Part shown: piece after piece, positions 27,314-36,238 of the stretch
Position numbering within the stretch: the first letter of the stretch is position 1
How the letters are laid out: each line of letters begins with the position of its first letter
Assembly (NCBI GenBank): GCA_947492525.1
Contig: CANLNQ010000014.1
Span: 140,088-204,087, forward strand
Length of the DNA stretch: 64,000 bases
Direction: 5' to 3'
DNA from: an uncultured Granulosicoccus sp.
GTDB taxonomy: Bacteria > Pseudomonadota > Gammaproteobacteria > Granulosicoccales > Granulosicoccaceae
Notes under the pieces: generated by a model
Told to the model about the DNA's origin: nothing
Database searches by the model: none
The model's input: only the letters and a program-made list of their open reading frames with translations
Program-made: the position numbers and the translations under genes

Positions 27314-28089
27314 ACTTCTGCATCCCGAACCTTGCGCAAAAGGTCTATGAATCCACCAACCTGATGCATGGCAGTGGCTTCGCCCTTTTCCTGAGTGCCT
27401 GCTGATGCATTGCCCACGGTTCCTTCGTCATTCAGATCGGACGCTATCCAGCCGCGACTGATCGAACCGATGGGAGATATGGTCGAACTTTCCGCGTTCG
27501 ACTTGAAATCGACAGCCTGGGACATGTCAACGCAATCCGGTTCGAAGGCGAGCATCAGCGAGGTCTCGACATCGCCGCCGTGAATACCATAGGACAGCTC
27601 ATGGGCAGAATACATATTCTCCGGGTGGCCAAAACTGCCCCATTGGCATTTCACGGCGAGCATGTTTGCCTGGACCCGCAGCTCGCGGGATAGTATCGAT
27701 ATCAGATCCAGGTTGCCGCCGTGAGAGTTGATGATGACGATCTTGCGAAACCCGGCCCGGGCAACAGACAGTCCGATGGCTGTCCACGCCGCGAGAGCCT
27801 CGGTTGCCGACAGTGTCAGAGTACCTCTTGCCCACAAATGCTCGTTGGATTTCCCGACGGCCTGGATCGGCAGGATGTACGGGTTGATGTCGTCCGGGCA
27901 ACTGCGCCTGAAGGTATCGAGCATGCCTTGCATGATCATGGTATCAGTGCCCACCGGCAGATGCGGACCATGTTGCTCAATGGCGGCAGTAGGAAGAATG
28001 GCGATGGCAGTCGAAGGGTCGATTGCCTGAAATTCCGGCGCTCGTCGCTCTGCCCAATCCAGCCTTCGTATCATTGTCGTCTTGTCCAC
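27304..28089 (-). CDS. Creatininase family amidohydrolase
   Basis: Metal-dependent hydrolase of the creatininase family, 261 residues. Family metal-site motifs are IEQHGPHLPVGTD, NSHGGNLD and HGGDVETS. Members open creatinine or act on formamides and other small cyclic or linear amides. The GTG at 28089 shares a base with the preceding TAG (TAGTG) and has GGAAGCG just before it; an ATG at 28074 is an alternative. Last gene of the seven-gene operon starting at the THI5-type binding protein, so it likely acts late in the pathway. Confidence 0.88.
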   Translation of the reverse strand: MDKTTMIRRLDWAERRAPEFQAIDPSTAIAILPTAAIEQHGPHLPVGTDTMIMQGMLDTFRRSCPDDINPYILPIQAVGKSNEHLWARGTLTLSATEALAAWTAIGLSVARAGFRKIVIINSHGGNLDLISILSRELRVQANMLAVKCQWGSFGHPENMYSAHELSYGIHGGDVETSLMLAFEPDCVDMSQAVDFKSNAESSTISPIGSISRGWIASDLNDEGTVGNASAGTQEKGEATAMHQVGGFIDLLRKVRDAEVPG

Positions 28090-28670
28090 TACAACGCTTC
28101 CATGGCTTTCCTGACCCGCGTCAGATGAGCCGTCAACTGCTTGTCCGTGTTGTTGTTCATGTCGTACAGGGCGATATACTTGCGCTTCGGCATACCGCAG
28201 GTGTACCAGACCGCACGGGTGACGTTCTTGCGCGGTGGATCGCCGTTGAGCATGGCGCGAAAGCGGTTACCGCCGTAGGTGCAACAGGCGGCGAGCGTCT
28301 TGATGTTGGTCAGCCCCGGCCGTATGCCACCCCCTTCGAGTTTGAAACTGACGCCCGGCAGGAAGACACGATCGAGAAAGCCCTTGAGGATGGCCGGATA
28401 GCCGAAATTCCACACGGGATACACCATGATCAGCGCATCGGCGGCCTGAAGACGCTCCACCCAGGGTCTGACCGATTCTATGTTCTCGGGTTCGTCGTGG
28501 TAATGGCGTCGTTCGAGCTCGGTCAGAACCGGGGAGAAACCTTCGGCATTCAGATCGCAATCATCCACTTGCCAGCCACGGCCGCTCAGTGTCTCCACGA
28601 CTACCTGATGTACGGCTGCGTTGAAACTCTCGGGGCAGGGGTGAGCGTAGAGAACCAGTGCACGAGTCAT
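28089..28670 (-). CDS. NAD(P)H:quinone-type flavodoxin-fold oxidoreductase
   Basis: FAD/FMN reductase of the flavodoxin-like fold (NQO1/MdaB/KefF type), about 193 residues. ALVLYAHPCPESFNAA is the flavin phosphate-binding start and ALIMVYPVWNFGYPAILKGF is the isoalloxazine-binding loop. The ATG at 28670 lies two bases from the stop of the FAD oxidase gene. In this operon it could supply reduced flavin or reduce a quinone-like intermediate. Confidence 0.88.
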   Translation of the reverse strand: MTRALVLYAHPCPESFNAAVHQVVVETLSGRGWQVDDCDLNAEGFSPVLTELERRHYHDEPENIESVRPWVERLQAADALIMVYPVWNFGYPAILKGFLDRVFLPGVSFKLEGGGIRPGLTNIKTLAACCTYGGNRFRAMLNGDPPRKNVTRAVWYTCGMPKRKYIALYDMNNNTDKQLTAHLTRVRKAMEAL

Positions 28671-28671
28671 G

Positions 28672-30084
28672 TCACGCTGGCTCCCGTCGGTCACAGTTGT
28701 AATCGTACATGCGGGAATAATCCCAGTCCGGTCTGTCCCAGGTAATCATCTTTCCGGGGTTCAACAGGCCCTTGGGGTCGGCTTCCTGCTTGAATGTCAG
28801 CTGCGTATCGTCTGCGTGTTGCCGGCCGCCTTCTTCCAGGGTATAGCGGTGCGGATTGAAGATCAGTGCACCGGCGGCTTCGTGAATGGCAATGATCTCG
28901 TCAAGCCGCTCTTCGGTAGTGAACTTCACGAGGGACAGGCCTGCAAAGGCAATCTTGCCCTCCATGCGAATCGCTTCCAGATGCTGGATGACTTCGCCGG
29001 GAAAGCTCTGGCGCATCTTTTCCACGAGAGCCCTGTGATTCGGGTAGCCGTAGCGTACCTGCAGATAGGTGATGGTCGGGTCCACCTTGATGGCGCGCAA
29101 TGTGGTGTGATTCCAGCCGAATTCGAAAACGGGGCCGGGTTTCTTCGGCCAGTCGCAATCGTCGGAGCGGTATATCATTGTCACATCGGGGCGGCGCGCA
29201 AGAAAGGTCAGAAAACTGTCCATGTTATGCGGTGCGATCATCAGGCCTAGCAGGTGATCACTGTCATCCACATATGGGGCCACCCGGTTGAAGTAGGCGT
29301 GCGCCGTGGGTGCTTCGTAGACGCTGGCCAGCTTGATCAATATGCCGTCCTCGTTGGCCAGTTCATCGGCAAATGCTGCCGCCGCCGTGAAATCCTTGCT
29401 GCTCAGCAGCACATCGGTCCATTCGTAGGCGGGAGCCAGAGGCAGTTCCAGTTCAGTGATGATGCCATTGGTGCCATAGGCGTGAGACACTCGAGACAGC
29501 TCTTCGCCCGTGAATTCCAGCACACGAGGCTCGGCTTCCATGGTCACTACCCTGAGCCGCAGAATATTGCCAAGATCGCGGAGTGAACCCCAGGTGACCG
29601 AACCGACACCGCCTGAACCGCCAGCGATGAAGCCGCCGATGGTGGCGGAGGCCCAGGTGCTGGAGAACATCCTGACTTCCTGGCCCGAGTGTTCCTTGCA
29701 GTGGGCATCCAGATCCTTGATGATGCAGCCGGGTTCGACAATCACGCGGCCGGGCTCGACAGACTTGACGAGGTTCATGTGGCGCATATGCATGACACAG
29801 CCACCTTGCATGGGCATGGCCTGACCATAGTTGCCGGTGCCGGCTCCACGCGTTGTCACCGGGACGTTGTGCTGGAAGCAGCTTCGCAGTATCTCGATGA
29901 CCTCCGCTTCGCTGCGCGGGCAGATGATGAAGTCGGCTTCGAGGTGATCCATTCGTGCCTTGAGTACCGGCGAGTACCAGAAGCAATCTCTGGAATAGGT
30001 GCGAATCAGCCTGGGTTTATCGATGATATCGAGGTGCGACAGAGCCGACTTTGCGGCTTCTACATTGGGCGTCATGTTTCTCAT
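28672..30084 (-). CDS. FAD-binding (PCMH/GlcD-type) oxidoreductase
   Basis: Flavoprotein of the FAD_binding_4 (PCMH) superfamily, 470 residues. The FAD-binding block is IICPRSEAEVIEILR, then TTRGAGTGNYGQA and ATIGGFIAGGSGGVGS. The C-terminal half is unlike GlcD and may define the substrate pocket. Relatives oxidise 2-hydroxyacids, sugar lactones or heterocycles. Its ATG directly follows the TGA of the deaminase gene, so the two are coupled. Confidence 0.87.
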   Translation of the reverse strand: MRNMTPNVEAAKSALSHLDIIDKPRLIRTYSRDCFWYSPVLKARMDHLEADFIICPRSEAEVIEILRSCFQHNVPVTTRGAGTGNYGQAMPMQGGCVMHMRHMNLVKSVEPGRVIVEPGCIIKDLDAHCKEHSGQEVRMFSSTWASATIGGFIAGGSGGVGSVTWGSLRDLGNILRLRVVTMEAEPRVLEFTGEELSRVSHAYGTNGIITELELPLAPAYEWTDVLLSSKDFTAAAAFADELANEDGILIKLASVYEAPTAHAYFNRVAPYVDDSDHLLGLMIAPHNMDSFLTFLARRPDVTMIYRSDDCDWPKKPGPVFEFGWNHTTLRAIKVDPTITYLQVRYGYPNHRALVEKMRQSFPGEVIQHLEAIRMEGKIAFAGLSLVKFTTEERLDEIIAIHEAAGALIFNPHRYTLEEGGRQHADDTQLTFKQEADPKGLLNPGKMITWDRPDWDYSRMYDYNCDRREPA

Positions 30085-31344
30085 TCAGAAAAGATCATCA
30101 AGTTCTGCATAGTCGGGCAAGCGACGGTCAATGGCAGCGCCATGACGCATGACGATGCGATCGGATTGTGGCCTTGCCAGCAGTTCAGTCCAGTTGCGCG
30201 CGCGACAGATCAGAAGGTCGGCGGGAGCGCCTGTGGTCAGCGCGGCAGGGGCAAACCCGCAGCTTTGCGCCGGTGTGGATGTAAAGGCCTTGATCCAGTC
30301 ATCTGCCGAATGATCCAGGTGCGCAATTCGTGTTGATTCGCGCAAGACTTCCAGCATGTCGAGATCACCGTAGGCGTAGAATGGGTCGCGCGTATTATCG
30401 GAGGCGAAGCTGATCGGAATGCCGCGCTGTTTCATTTCATGTACCCGCGTGACACCACGCAGACGTGGCGTCTGGTTCTGCTGGCGATCCTGCAGATACA
30501 GATTGCACATCGGCAGGCTGACGACATTCAACTTGGCCCTGGCCACCAGATCCAGTGTGTCCATGGCTCTGTCGTGTGTCTGTGCGGACAGTGAACAGAC
30601 ATGGCCGACCGTCACGGGTGACTGAAAGCCGGTCTCGAGAACAGCCTGGCAGACACTGCGCAAGGTCTCGACCGTGGGGTCCATGGTTTCATCGACATGC
30701 AGATCAACGTGCAGGTTCAATTCGCCCGCCAGTTCAAGGAATTCTCGCAACACGCCATCAAGACCTTCCATGGGGTAGGTGACCATGCCCAGCACGCCAC
30801 CATAATGTTGCACCAGCCTTGCAGTCTGCTGGAACCTGCCATGCAGATCGATCATGTCGCAACCCACCAGGCACGATGCCTGAAGTTCCACTCTGCCGGA
30901 CCATTCTTCACGCAGTCGGTCGAATACCGGCCAGGAGATGTCATCCTGCGGGGGTGGGCTGTCCAGATGGGTGCGAATGGCACGTGTGCCATGAGCATGG
31001 GCACAGCGCAGGGCGAAGTCGGCGCGTCGGTAGATGTCCTCTGCTCGCCAATTGGCATGATCCGCACGGACGGTTTCCAGCGCGCCGCTGAAGGAACCAT
31101 CAGGGTTGGCGGCGCGAGGCAGGATATGGCCCTTGTCCAGATGCGTATGCATGTCGACGAAGGCTGGAAGAACCATGGCTCCGGCCATGTCGACAAGCTG
31201 GCCACCGGGCTCGGTGATGACACCGTCAGCGATACCGATGTCTGTGCGAACCAGGTTCCCGGATCGACCGATGAGACAGGCAGGCACCGTCACATTGCTC
31301 AAGGTCAGCGGCCCCGTGGGCAGGCTCATGAAATCCATCATCAT
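30085..31344 (-). CDS. Cytosine deaminase-like amidohydrolase
   Basis: Metal-dependent amidohydrolase of the CodA/cytosine deaminase branch, 419 residues. Readable metal-site elements are HTHLDKGH (His66, His68), HVDETMDP, VGHVCSL and the late Asp in FASDNTRDPF. The ATG at 31344 overlaps the permease stop (ATGA); a longer open frame reaching 31965 is in the wrong frame for the permease and is a shadow. Deamination or ring-opening of a pyrimidine-like or other N-heterocyclic compound imported by the adjacent ABC system is likely; the exact substrate is not known. Confidence 0.9.
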   Translation of the reverse strand: MMMDFMSLPTGPLTLSNVTVPACLIGRSGNLVRTDIGIADGVITEPGGQLVDMAGAMVLPAFVDMHTHLDKGHILPRAANPDGSFSGALETVRADHANWRAEDIYRRADFALRCAHAHGTRAIRTHLDSPPPQDDISWPVFDRLREEWSGRVELQASCLVGCDMIDLHGRFQQTARLVQHYGGVLGMVTYPMEGLDGVLREFLELAGELNLHVDLHVDETMDPTVETLRSVCQAVLETGFQSPVTVGHVCSLSAQTHDRAMDTLDLVARAKLNVVSLPMCNLYLQDRQQNQTPRLRGVTRVHEMKQRGIPISFASDNTRDPFYAYGDLDMLEVLRESTRIAHLDHSADDWIKAFTSTPAQSCGFAPAALTTGAPADLLICRARNWTELLARPQSDRIVMRHGAAIDRRLPDYAELDDLF

Positions 31345-32207
31345 TCTCGCTTCAATGCGCTTTCGTGCCAGCGACACAGGGAGAAATGGCTGATGAGACT
31401 CATCAAGGCAAATATCAGAATGCCCATGACGGAAATCAGTACAAGGGCCGCATACAGACGGCCGAAGTTGAAACGGTAGGACGCTTCGAGCAATGTGGAC
31501 GCAAGCCCGAGGCCGGTACCGGCACGGCCGATGACGAATTCTGCGACCACGGCGCCGATCAAGGCCAGGCCACCGGCGATTTTGAGACCACTGAGAAAGT
31601 AGGGCAGAGCCGAGGGCGCGGCCAGATAGCGCAGGCGTTGCCAGCCGGTGGCCCCGTAGATGCTGAAAAGGTCTTGCAGATTGTGGTCGGCCGATTTGAG
31701 ACCGGTAGTGGTGTTGGACAATATCGGGAAGAAGGCGACGATCCAGGCGCACAGCAGGGCTGCGGAGAACGCGCTGTCCATATAGATCTGCAGCAAGGGT
31801 GCTATGGCGACCACGGGCGTCACCTGCAGTATGACGGCATAGGGAAAGAACGACATCTCGACCCACTTCGATTGCGTGAAGGCCACGGCGATGGCAAGAC
31901 CACCGATGACCGCCAGCAACAATGCCAGGAATGTCAGACGACCGGTTATCTGCATGGCTGGCCACAGCACATCCCAGTCACTGATCAACGTCTGTGCTAT
32001 CAACAGCGGCGATGGGAGGATGTAGTGGGGAACCTGCGCCAAGGTCACATACGCCTGCCAGGACCCGATGGCCAGTACCAGAACCAGTGAGGGCAAGGTC
32101 CAGCGACCGATCTGATACAGTTTCCTGCGTCGGGCGATCGCTGCCTCCTCGGCATCGATGAGGCCCGGTGACGAAGCTGTGTTTTCCTGTACGGCGTGTT
32201 GATTCAT
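31341..32207 (-). CDS. ABC transporter permease, SsuC/ThiX type
   Basis: Inner-membrane permease of 288 residues with about six helices, of the nitrate/sulfonate/taurine/hydroxymethylpyrimidine group. The EAA-like loop is LQDLFSIYGATGWQRLRYLAAPS. It overlaps both the ATPase gene (ATGA at its start) and the deaminase gene (ATGA at its end), so it is in the middle of the operon. Confidence 0.9.
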   Translation of the reverse strand: MNQHAVQENTASSPGLIDAEEAAIARRRKLYQIGRWTLPSLVLVLAIGSWQAYVTLAQVPHYILPSPLLIAQTLISDWDVLWPAMQITGRLTFLALLLAVIGGLAIAVAFTQSKWVEMSFFPYAVILQVTPVVAIAPLLQIYMDSAFSAALLCAWIVAFFPILSNTTTGLKSADHNLQDLFSIYGATGWQRLRYLAAPSALPYFLSGLKIAGGLALIGAVVAEFVIGRAGTGLGLASTLLEASYRFNFGRLYAALVLISVMGILIFALMSLISHFSLCRWHESALKRE

Positions 32208-33019
32208 GAACCTGCCGATATGGCCTCTTGTAGCGCATCCGAGGCGTCGCGGGCATGATGGGAAAATTCCATGGATGTCTTGAACTCATCGGTTCGCAGA
32301 CCATCGACATGCACGCCTACTTCGCGCACCACTCGACCCGGTCTTGCGGCCATGACAACGATGCGGTCTGACAGGAATACGGATTCGAAGACAGAGTGAG
32401 TGACAAAGATCACGGTACAGCCAATGGCATCGCGCAGGGTCAGCAGATCTGTATTCATCTTCTGCCGAGTGATCTCGTCCAGTGCCGCGAAGGGTTCATC
32501 CATCAGAATGAGTCTCGGTTTGGTCACCATGGCTCGCGCGATGGAGACGCGCATCTTCATGCCGCCGGATAGTTCGCGCGGGTAGGCATTCTGGAACTGG
32601 TCAAGCCCGACCAGTTCCAGAGCGTGCATGACCTCATCCTTGTAATCCTTGTACCGCTTGCCACGCAGACGAAAGGGCAGCCAGACATTGTCCTTGACCC
32701 TTGCCCACGGCATCAGTGTGGGCTCCTGAAAGACCACGCCCAGATCGCCTTCGTTCTGCCCGCCTGTCCAGCTGATGGAGCCGGATGTCGGCCGAGTCAG
32801 GCCTGCGATCAATCGCAGGGCCGTTGACTTGCCACAGCCAGAAGGGCCGAGCAGGGAAATGAAATCTCCCTGGTTCACGGTCAGGTTCATGTCGCGCAGT
32901 GCCACCACATCACCGACAAAGGACTTTTCCACATGGCTCATCTCGAGCAGCATGCGGTTGTTCTCCGAGGGTGTTTGCACACCGATGATGGGGCGATCCA
33001 TCAGCGTTGATGAGTTCAT
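32204..33019 (-). CDS. ABC transporter ATP-binding protein, SsuB/TauB type
   Basis: ATPase of about 271 residues with Walker A GPSGCGKST, Q-loop FQEPTLMPW, signature LSGGMKMR and Walker B LILMDEPFAALD. These are typical of the NitT/TauT family. ATGs at 33019 and 33001 are both possible. Pairs with the downstream permease and the upstream binding protein. Confidence 0.9.
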   Translation of the reverse strand: MNSSTLMDRPIIGVQTPSENNRMLLEMSHVEKSFVGDVVALRDMNLTVNQGDFISLLGPSGCGKSTALRLIAGLTRPTSGSISWTGGQNEGDLGVVFQEPTLMPWARVKDNVWLPFRLRGKRYKDYKDEVMHALELVGLDQFQNAYPRELSGGMKMRVSIARAMVTKPRLILMDEPFAALDEITRQKMNTDLLTLRDAIGCTVIFVTHSVFESVFLSDRIVVMAARPGRVVREVGVHVDGLRTDEFKTSMEFSHHARDASDALQEAISAGS

Positions 33020-33038
33020 CAAGCCAGCGTCTGATTGA

Positions 33039-34043
33039 TCAGTTGACCAGGTCCATGCCGAGGCCCTTGCCCACGAATTCAGTGGTAAACGCCGCAGAAT
33101 AGTCGACTTCCTCGTCGATCACCCCAGCGGCAACCATCTTGTCAAAGAAATCCTTGACTGTCTCGTCGGTCATGACGCCGATGCCCATGGTCTCGGCATC
33201 GCCTGAGATCACGATGCCTTCGGATTTCAGTTTCGAGATGGCAAAGTCGATCTTGTCCTGAGTCATTTCAGGATTGTCTGCCATGATCAGTTCATTGGCC
33301 GCCGTATTGTCCCCGTAGAGGTAGTTGTACCATCCCGTGATCGAACCTTCGACGAAGCAGGTCACCTCATCCGGTTTGTCGGTGATGGTGGGTGCCATGG
33401 TTTCGATGGTGGTTGCATAGGTTGAGTAGCCCGCGTCTGCCAGCAGGAAGACATCCGGTACAAAACCACCTTCCTTCTCCACGAGATAAGGCTCCGAGGA
33501 CAGATATCCTTGCATTCCCGTGTTCTCGTCGGCGAGGAAAGGGGCCGGGTTGAAGGTGTAGGGCGCTCGCTGCTCGGCAGTGAATCCGTACTGGGCAATC
33601 ATCCACTGGTAGTAGCTCTGATAGCCGTTGTCGCCCACCAGCAGCTTGAGCGCTTTCAAGTCTTCAAAGGTTTCGGCTTTTCCCGGATGCGCCATGAGGA
33701 CCTGAGGAATTTTCTGGAACATGGCCGCAACCGCCACGACCGGCACCCCTTCCTTGACCGCGTTGAACGCCTGCAACATGTCCCCGCCCATGTGGTAATC
33801 GATCTTGCCTGCCAGCAACAGAGCACGGTTGTTCACCTGAGGACCGCCGGGCAGGATGGAGACATTCAGGCCACAGGCCTCGTAGGTGCCGTCAGCGACG
33901 GCCTGATAGAAACCACCGTGTTCCGTCTGTGCCAGCCAGTTGCTGCCAAAGGTCACATCCGTCAGTTCTGCCTGTGCGGTGCCGGCGCCCATCAAGGTTG
34001 CAGCCATGGCTGCCAGGATCGATTTATTCATTACGGTCTTCAT
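33039..34043 (-). CDS. ABC substrate-binding protein, NMT1/THI5 type
   Basis: Periplasmic binding protein of about 334 residues with a Sec signal peptide (SILAAMAATLMGAGTAQA, mature start ELTDVTFG). The fold and motifs (NWLAQTEHGGFYQAVADG, KIDYHMGGDML) match the NMT1/THI5-like family, which binds pyrimidine precursors, riboflavin precursors or sulfonates. ATGs at 34043 and 34031 are both plausible. First gene of the operon that runs to 27304; an N-heterocyclic ligand is likely given the CodA-like enzyme. Confidence 0.87.
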   Translation of the reverse strand: MKTVMNKSILAAMAATLMGAGTAQAELTDVTFGSNWLAQTEHGGFYQAVADGTYEACGLNVSILPGGPQVNNRALLLAGKIDYHMGGDMLQAFNAVKEGVPVVAVAAMFQKIPQVLMAHPGKAETFEDLKALKLLVGDNGYQSYYQWMIAQYGFTAEQRAPYTFNPAPFLADENTGMQGYLSSEPYLVEKEGGFVPDVFLLADAGYSTYATTIETMAPTITDKPDEVTCFVEGSITGWYNYLYGDNTAANELIMADNPEMTQDKIDFAISKLKSEGIVISGDAETMGIGVMTDETVKDFFDKMVAAGVIDEEVDYSAAFTTEFVGKGLGMDLVN

Positions 34044-34176
34044 ATTCGCGAGTGGTTTGTTCAAGAGAGTCTGTGAGCGGGCCTGAGCGTTGGATAGCAT
34101 GCACAACTTCGCGAGGAACCCTCTAGACTTGTGTTTTGTCGCACCCCCCGAAATCGTTTCATTGGAGAGCCATGTC

Positions 34177-34569
34177 ATGATCAAGAGCCTTGTTCCGGAG
34201 TCCATCGCACCACCCTTTGCTCGCTACGCTCACGGGGTTGCCGTGGGTGGACCCGGTGGCCTGGTATTGACGTCGGGTCAGCTGGCATTGGCGCGGGATG
34301 GTTCGATACCCGATGGCGCCAGAGCGCAGGCCGAATTGTGTTTCGCCAACATCGACGCGATTCTGTCGGAGGCAGGGACGAGCTCTGAGCATGTTCTCAA
34401 GATCAATGCCTTTGTGACTGGACGAGAGCACATGGCCGGGTATATGGAGGCACGAGATGCGTGGTTGGCGAAGGTCGCTCATTTGCCAGCCTCCACGCTG
34501 ATGATCGTGTCGGGCTTTACTCGTCCGGAGTTCGTTGTCGAGATTGAAGTGACTGCTGTGTTGCCGTGA
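34177..34569 (+). CDS. RidA family (YjgF/UK114) protein
   Basis: RidA-like protein, 130 residues. It has the typical GLVLTSGQLAL, FANIDAILSEAG and the Arg-containing end GFTRPEFVVEIEVTAVLP. RidA proteins hydrolyse reactive enamine/imine intermediates; RutC of the same family works in pyrimidine catabolism. The ATG at 34177 has GGAGAG at 34164-34169. It is divergent from the THI5-type operon, only about 130 bases away, which suggests it serves that pathway. Confidence 0.88.
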   Translation: MIKSLVPESIAPPFARYAHGVAVGGPGGLVLTSGQLALARDGSIPDGARAQAELCFANIDAILSEAGTSSEHVLKINAFVTGREHMAGYMEARDAWLAKVAHLPASTLMIVSGFTRPEFVVEIEVTAVLP

Positions 34570-34616
34570 ATGTGTTTTCTCATCTGTGTCACTTCTGAGT
34601 TGCAGTGATTTTCCTT

Positions 34617-34646
34617 CCGGATCGGGGCGGATTCACCCCGATCCGG
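34617..34646 (+). terminator. GC-rich hairpin after the RidA gene
   Basis: Arms of 11 bp, 34617-34627 and 34636-34646, pair perfectly around an 8-nt loop (CCGGATCGGGG and its complement). It lies 48 bases after the RidA stop. There is no T-run, so it may be a Rho-independent terminator only in a loose sense. Confidence 0.55.
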
Positions 34647-34740
34647 GTCAGTTCAGATAACTGAGTTTGTATTGCATTTCGGCCAATCCCGACCGACGAC
34701 CACCCTCCCGAGCCAGAAGCTCAAAGCCTGCGTCCACGTT

Positions 34741-34759
34741 AATTCAATAGCCTTGAATT
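34741..34759. promoter_or_regulatory. Inverted repeat upstream of the P450 gene
   Basis: AATTCAA (34741-34747) and TTGAATT (34753-34759) are perfect 7-bp arms around TAGCC. The whole gap 34570-34910 contains no gene; this AT-rich palindrome about 150 bases before the P450 start could be an operator or part of its promoter. Confidence 0.35.
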
Positions 34760-34910
34760 TGTCCGCTGCTAAAAACGCATTGCCCCGCTGCAAAAAATGA
34801 TTCGCTGAATGTGCTGATGCGCTGGCATTCGGGCCTTGCAAGATTTACGGTGACATGTGCGCAGGCTAGCGCGGGAATACGATACTCTCTGGTCTCATAC
34901 GAGCTGGGTC

Positions 34911-36200
34911 ATGGACACATCACTGCAGACATTGCATCGTCAGATTCCGGGTACGGGACGTGTCGAGGACACGCTTGCCTACATCAGGAACCCGTACACC
35001 TTCATACAGGAGCATTGCCGAGAGCTGGGCAGCGACATCTTTGCTGGTCGCCTGCTGATGGAGAAAACCTTGTTCATCAGTGGCGAGGAGGCCAGCGAAC
35101 TGTTCTACGACACGTCGAAATTCAGTCGCAAGAATGCCATGCCCGCGATCATCAAGAACGTGTTGTTGGGTGAAAGCGGCGTGCAGGGCCTTGATGGTGA
35201 GCAACACTTGCACAGAAAGCAGATGTTCATGGACATCATGACACGGCAGTCGATCAGCCATCTGGCATCCGTCTTCGAAGACGAGCTCGACAAACGCGCT
35301 GCCAGGTGGGACGGAGAAGCAAGCGTTTGCGTTTTCAACGAGATGTGCTCGGCCTTGACACTCGGCGTCTGCAAATGGGCGGGAGTCGAGCTGGAAGAGT
35401 CGTCAAGGTCGCAAGTGACCCATGACCTGACAGCCATGTTCAATGAAGTCGGTACGATCGGCCTGGGTCATCTGGAGGCGCGTAGAGCACGCAGGCGTGG
35501 CAATCGCTGGGCCGCTGCAACGATACAGCAGATACGAAACAGTGGGCGCGAGGCTTCTGAGAAGTCCGAATGGTCACCAGCAGAAGTCATAGCCTTTCAC
35601 CGAGATTTACAGGGAAACAGACTCGAGGAGGACGTGGCAGCGGTTGAACTTCTAAACATTCTCAGACCCACGGTTGCGATATCGGTCTTCATCACGCTTG
35701 GTGCACATGCATTGCATCGCTTTCCCGATGCCAGACCGTCCTCTGCAATGGACGATGATGAGTTGCGATGTCTGGTACAGGAAATACGACGTTTCTACCC
35801 GTTTTTTCCCCTGGTTGCTGCGCGCACCTCGACATCCTTCGACTGGAAGGGATGGCATTTTTCGGACAAGCAGCTAGTGCTGCTTGATCTCTACGGAACC
35901 AACCATGATCCACGTATCTGGCATGAGCCTGACCGTTTCGATCCATCACGTTTCGTCGAACGCAAGGGAAACTCTCATGACTTCATTCCTCAGGGTGGTG
36001 GGCAATTCAGTGAAAACCACCGCTGTGCAGGAGAGTGGATCACCATCAGGCTCATGCAGGTTGCCATGCGGTTCCTGATGGAAAAACTGTCTTACGAGGT
36101 TCCAGAGCAGGATCTGTCGATCGACATGTCGAAGCTGCCAGCCTTGCCGGCGAGTGGGTTCGTGATTGCTGATGTGAAAACTGATCCTCGACCTGTCTGA
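34911..36200 (+). CDS. CYP152-type cytochrome P450 (fatty-acid peroxygenase)
   Basis: P450 of 429 residues that matches the CYP152 group (P450-BSbeta, P450-SPalpha, OleT). Support: FYDTSKFSRKNAMP near the N-terminus, VQGLDGEQHLHRK, the I-helix pair Arg252-Pro253 in LRPTVAISVF that binds the fatty-acid carboxylate, the YGTNHDPRIW block, and the heme ligand loop FIPQGGG with Cys372 in HRCAGEW. These enzymes use H2O2 and need no redox partner. Gln92 occupies the place of BSbeta Gln85, not the His of OleT, so hydroxylation is more likely than decarboxylation. The start at 34911 fits the family N-terminus. A decayed copy of its 3' end lies at 43696. Confidence 0.9.
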   Translation: MDTSLQTLHRQIPGTGRVEDTLAYIRNPYTFIQEHCRELGSDIFAGRLLMEKTLFISGEEASELFYDTSKFSRKNAMPAIIKNVLLGESGVQGLDGEQHLHRKQMFMDIMTRQSISHLASVFEDELDKRAARWDGEASVCVFNEMCSALTLGVCKWAGVELEESSRSQVTHDLTAMFNEVGTIGLGHLEARRARRRGNRWAAATIQQIRNSGREASEKSEWSPAEVIAFHRDLQGNRLEEDVAAVELLNILRPTVAISVFITLGAHALHRFPDARPSSAMDDDELRCLVQEIRRFYPFFPLVAARTSTSFDWKGWHFSDKQLVLLDLYGTNHDPRIWHEPDRFDPSRFVERKGNSHDFIPQGGGQFSENHRCAGEWITIRLMQVAMRFLMEKLSYEVPEQDLSIDMSKLPALPASGFVIADVKTDPRPV

Positions 36201-36238
36201 CGGACCTGCTGCATAGTGTTGCACTGAGCGGTTTTATC

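Noticed and set aside
31345..31965. N-terminal extension of the CodA-like deaminase
   Set aside because: It overlaps the permease in another frame and shows no deaminase similarity; start at 31344 is supported by an ATGA overlap.
34570..34910. tRNA or small RNA gene in the gap before the P450
   Set aside because: No cloverleaf or CCA-type end; only two inverted repeats were found.
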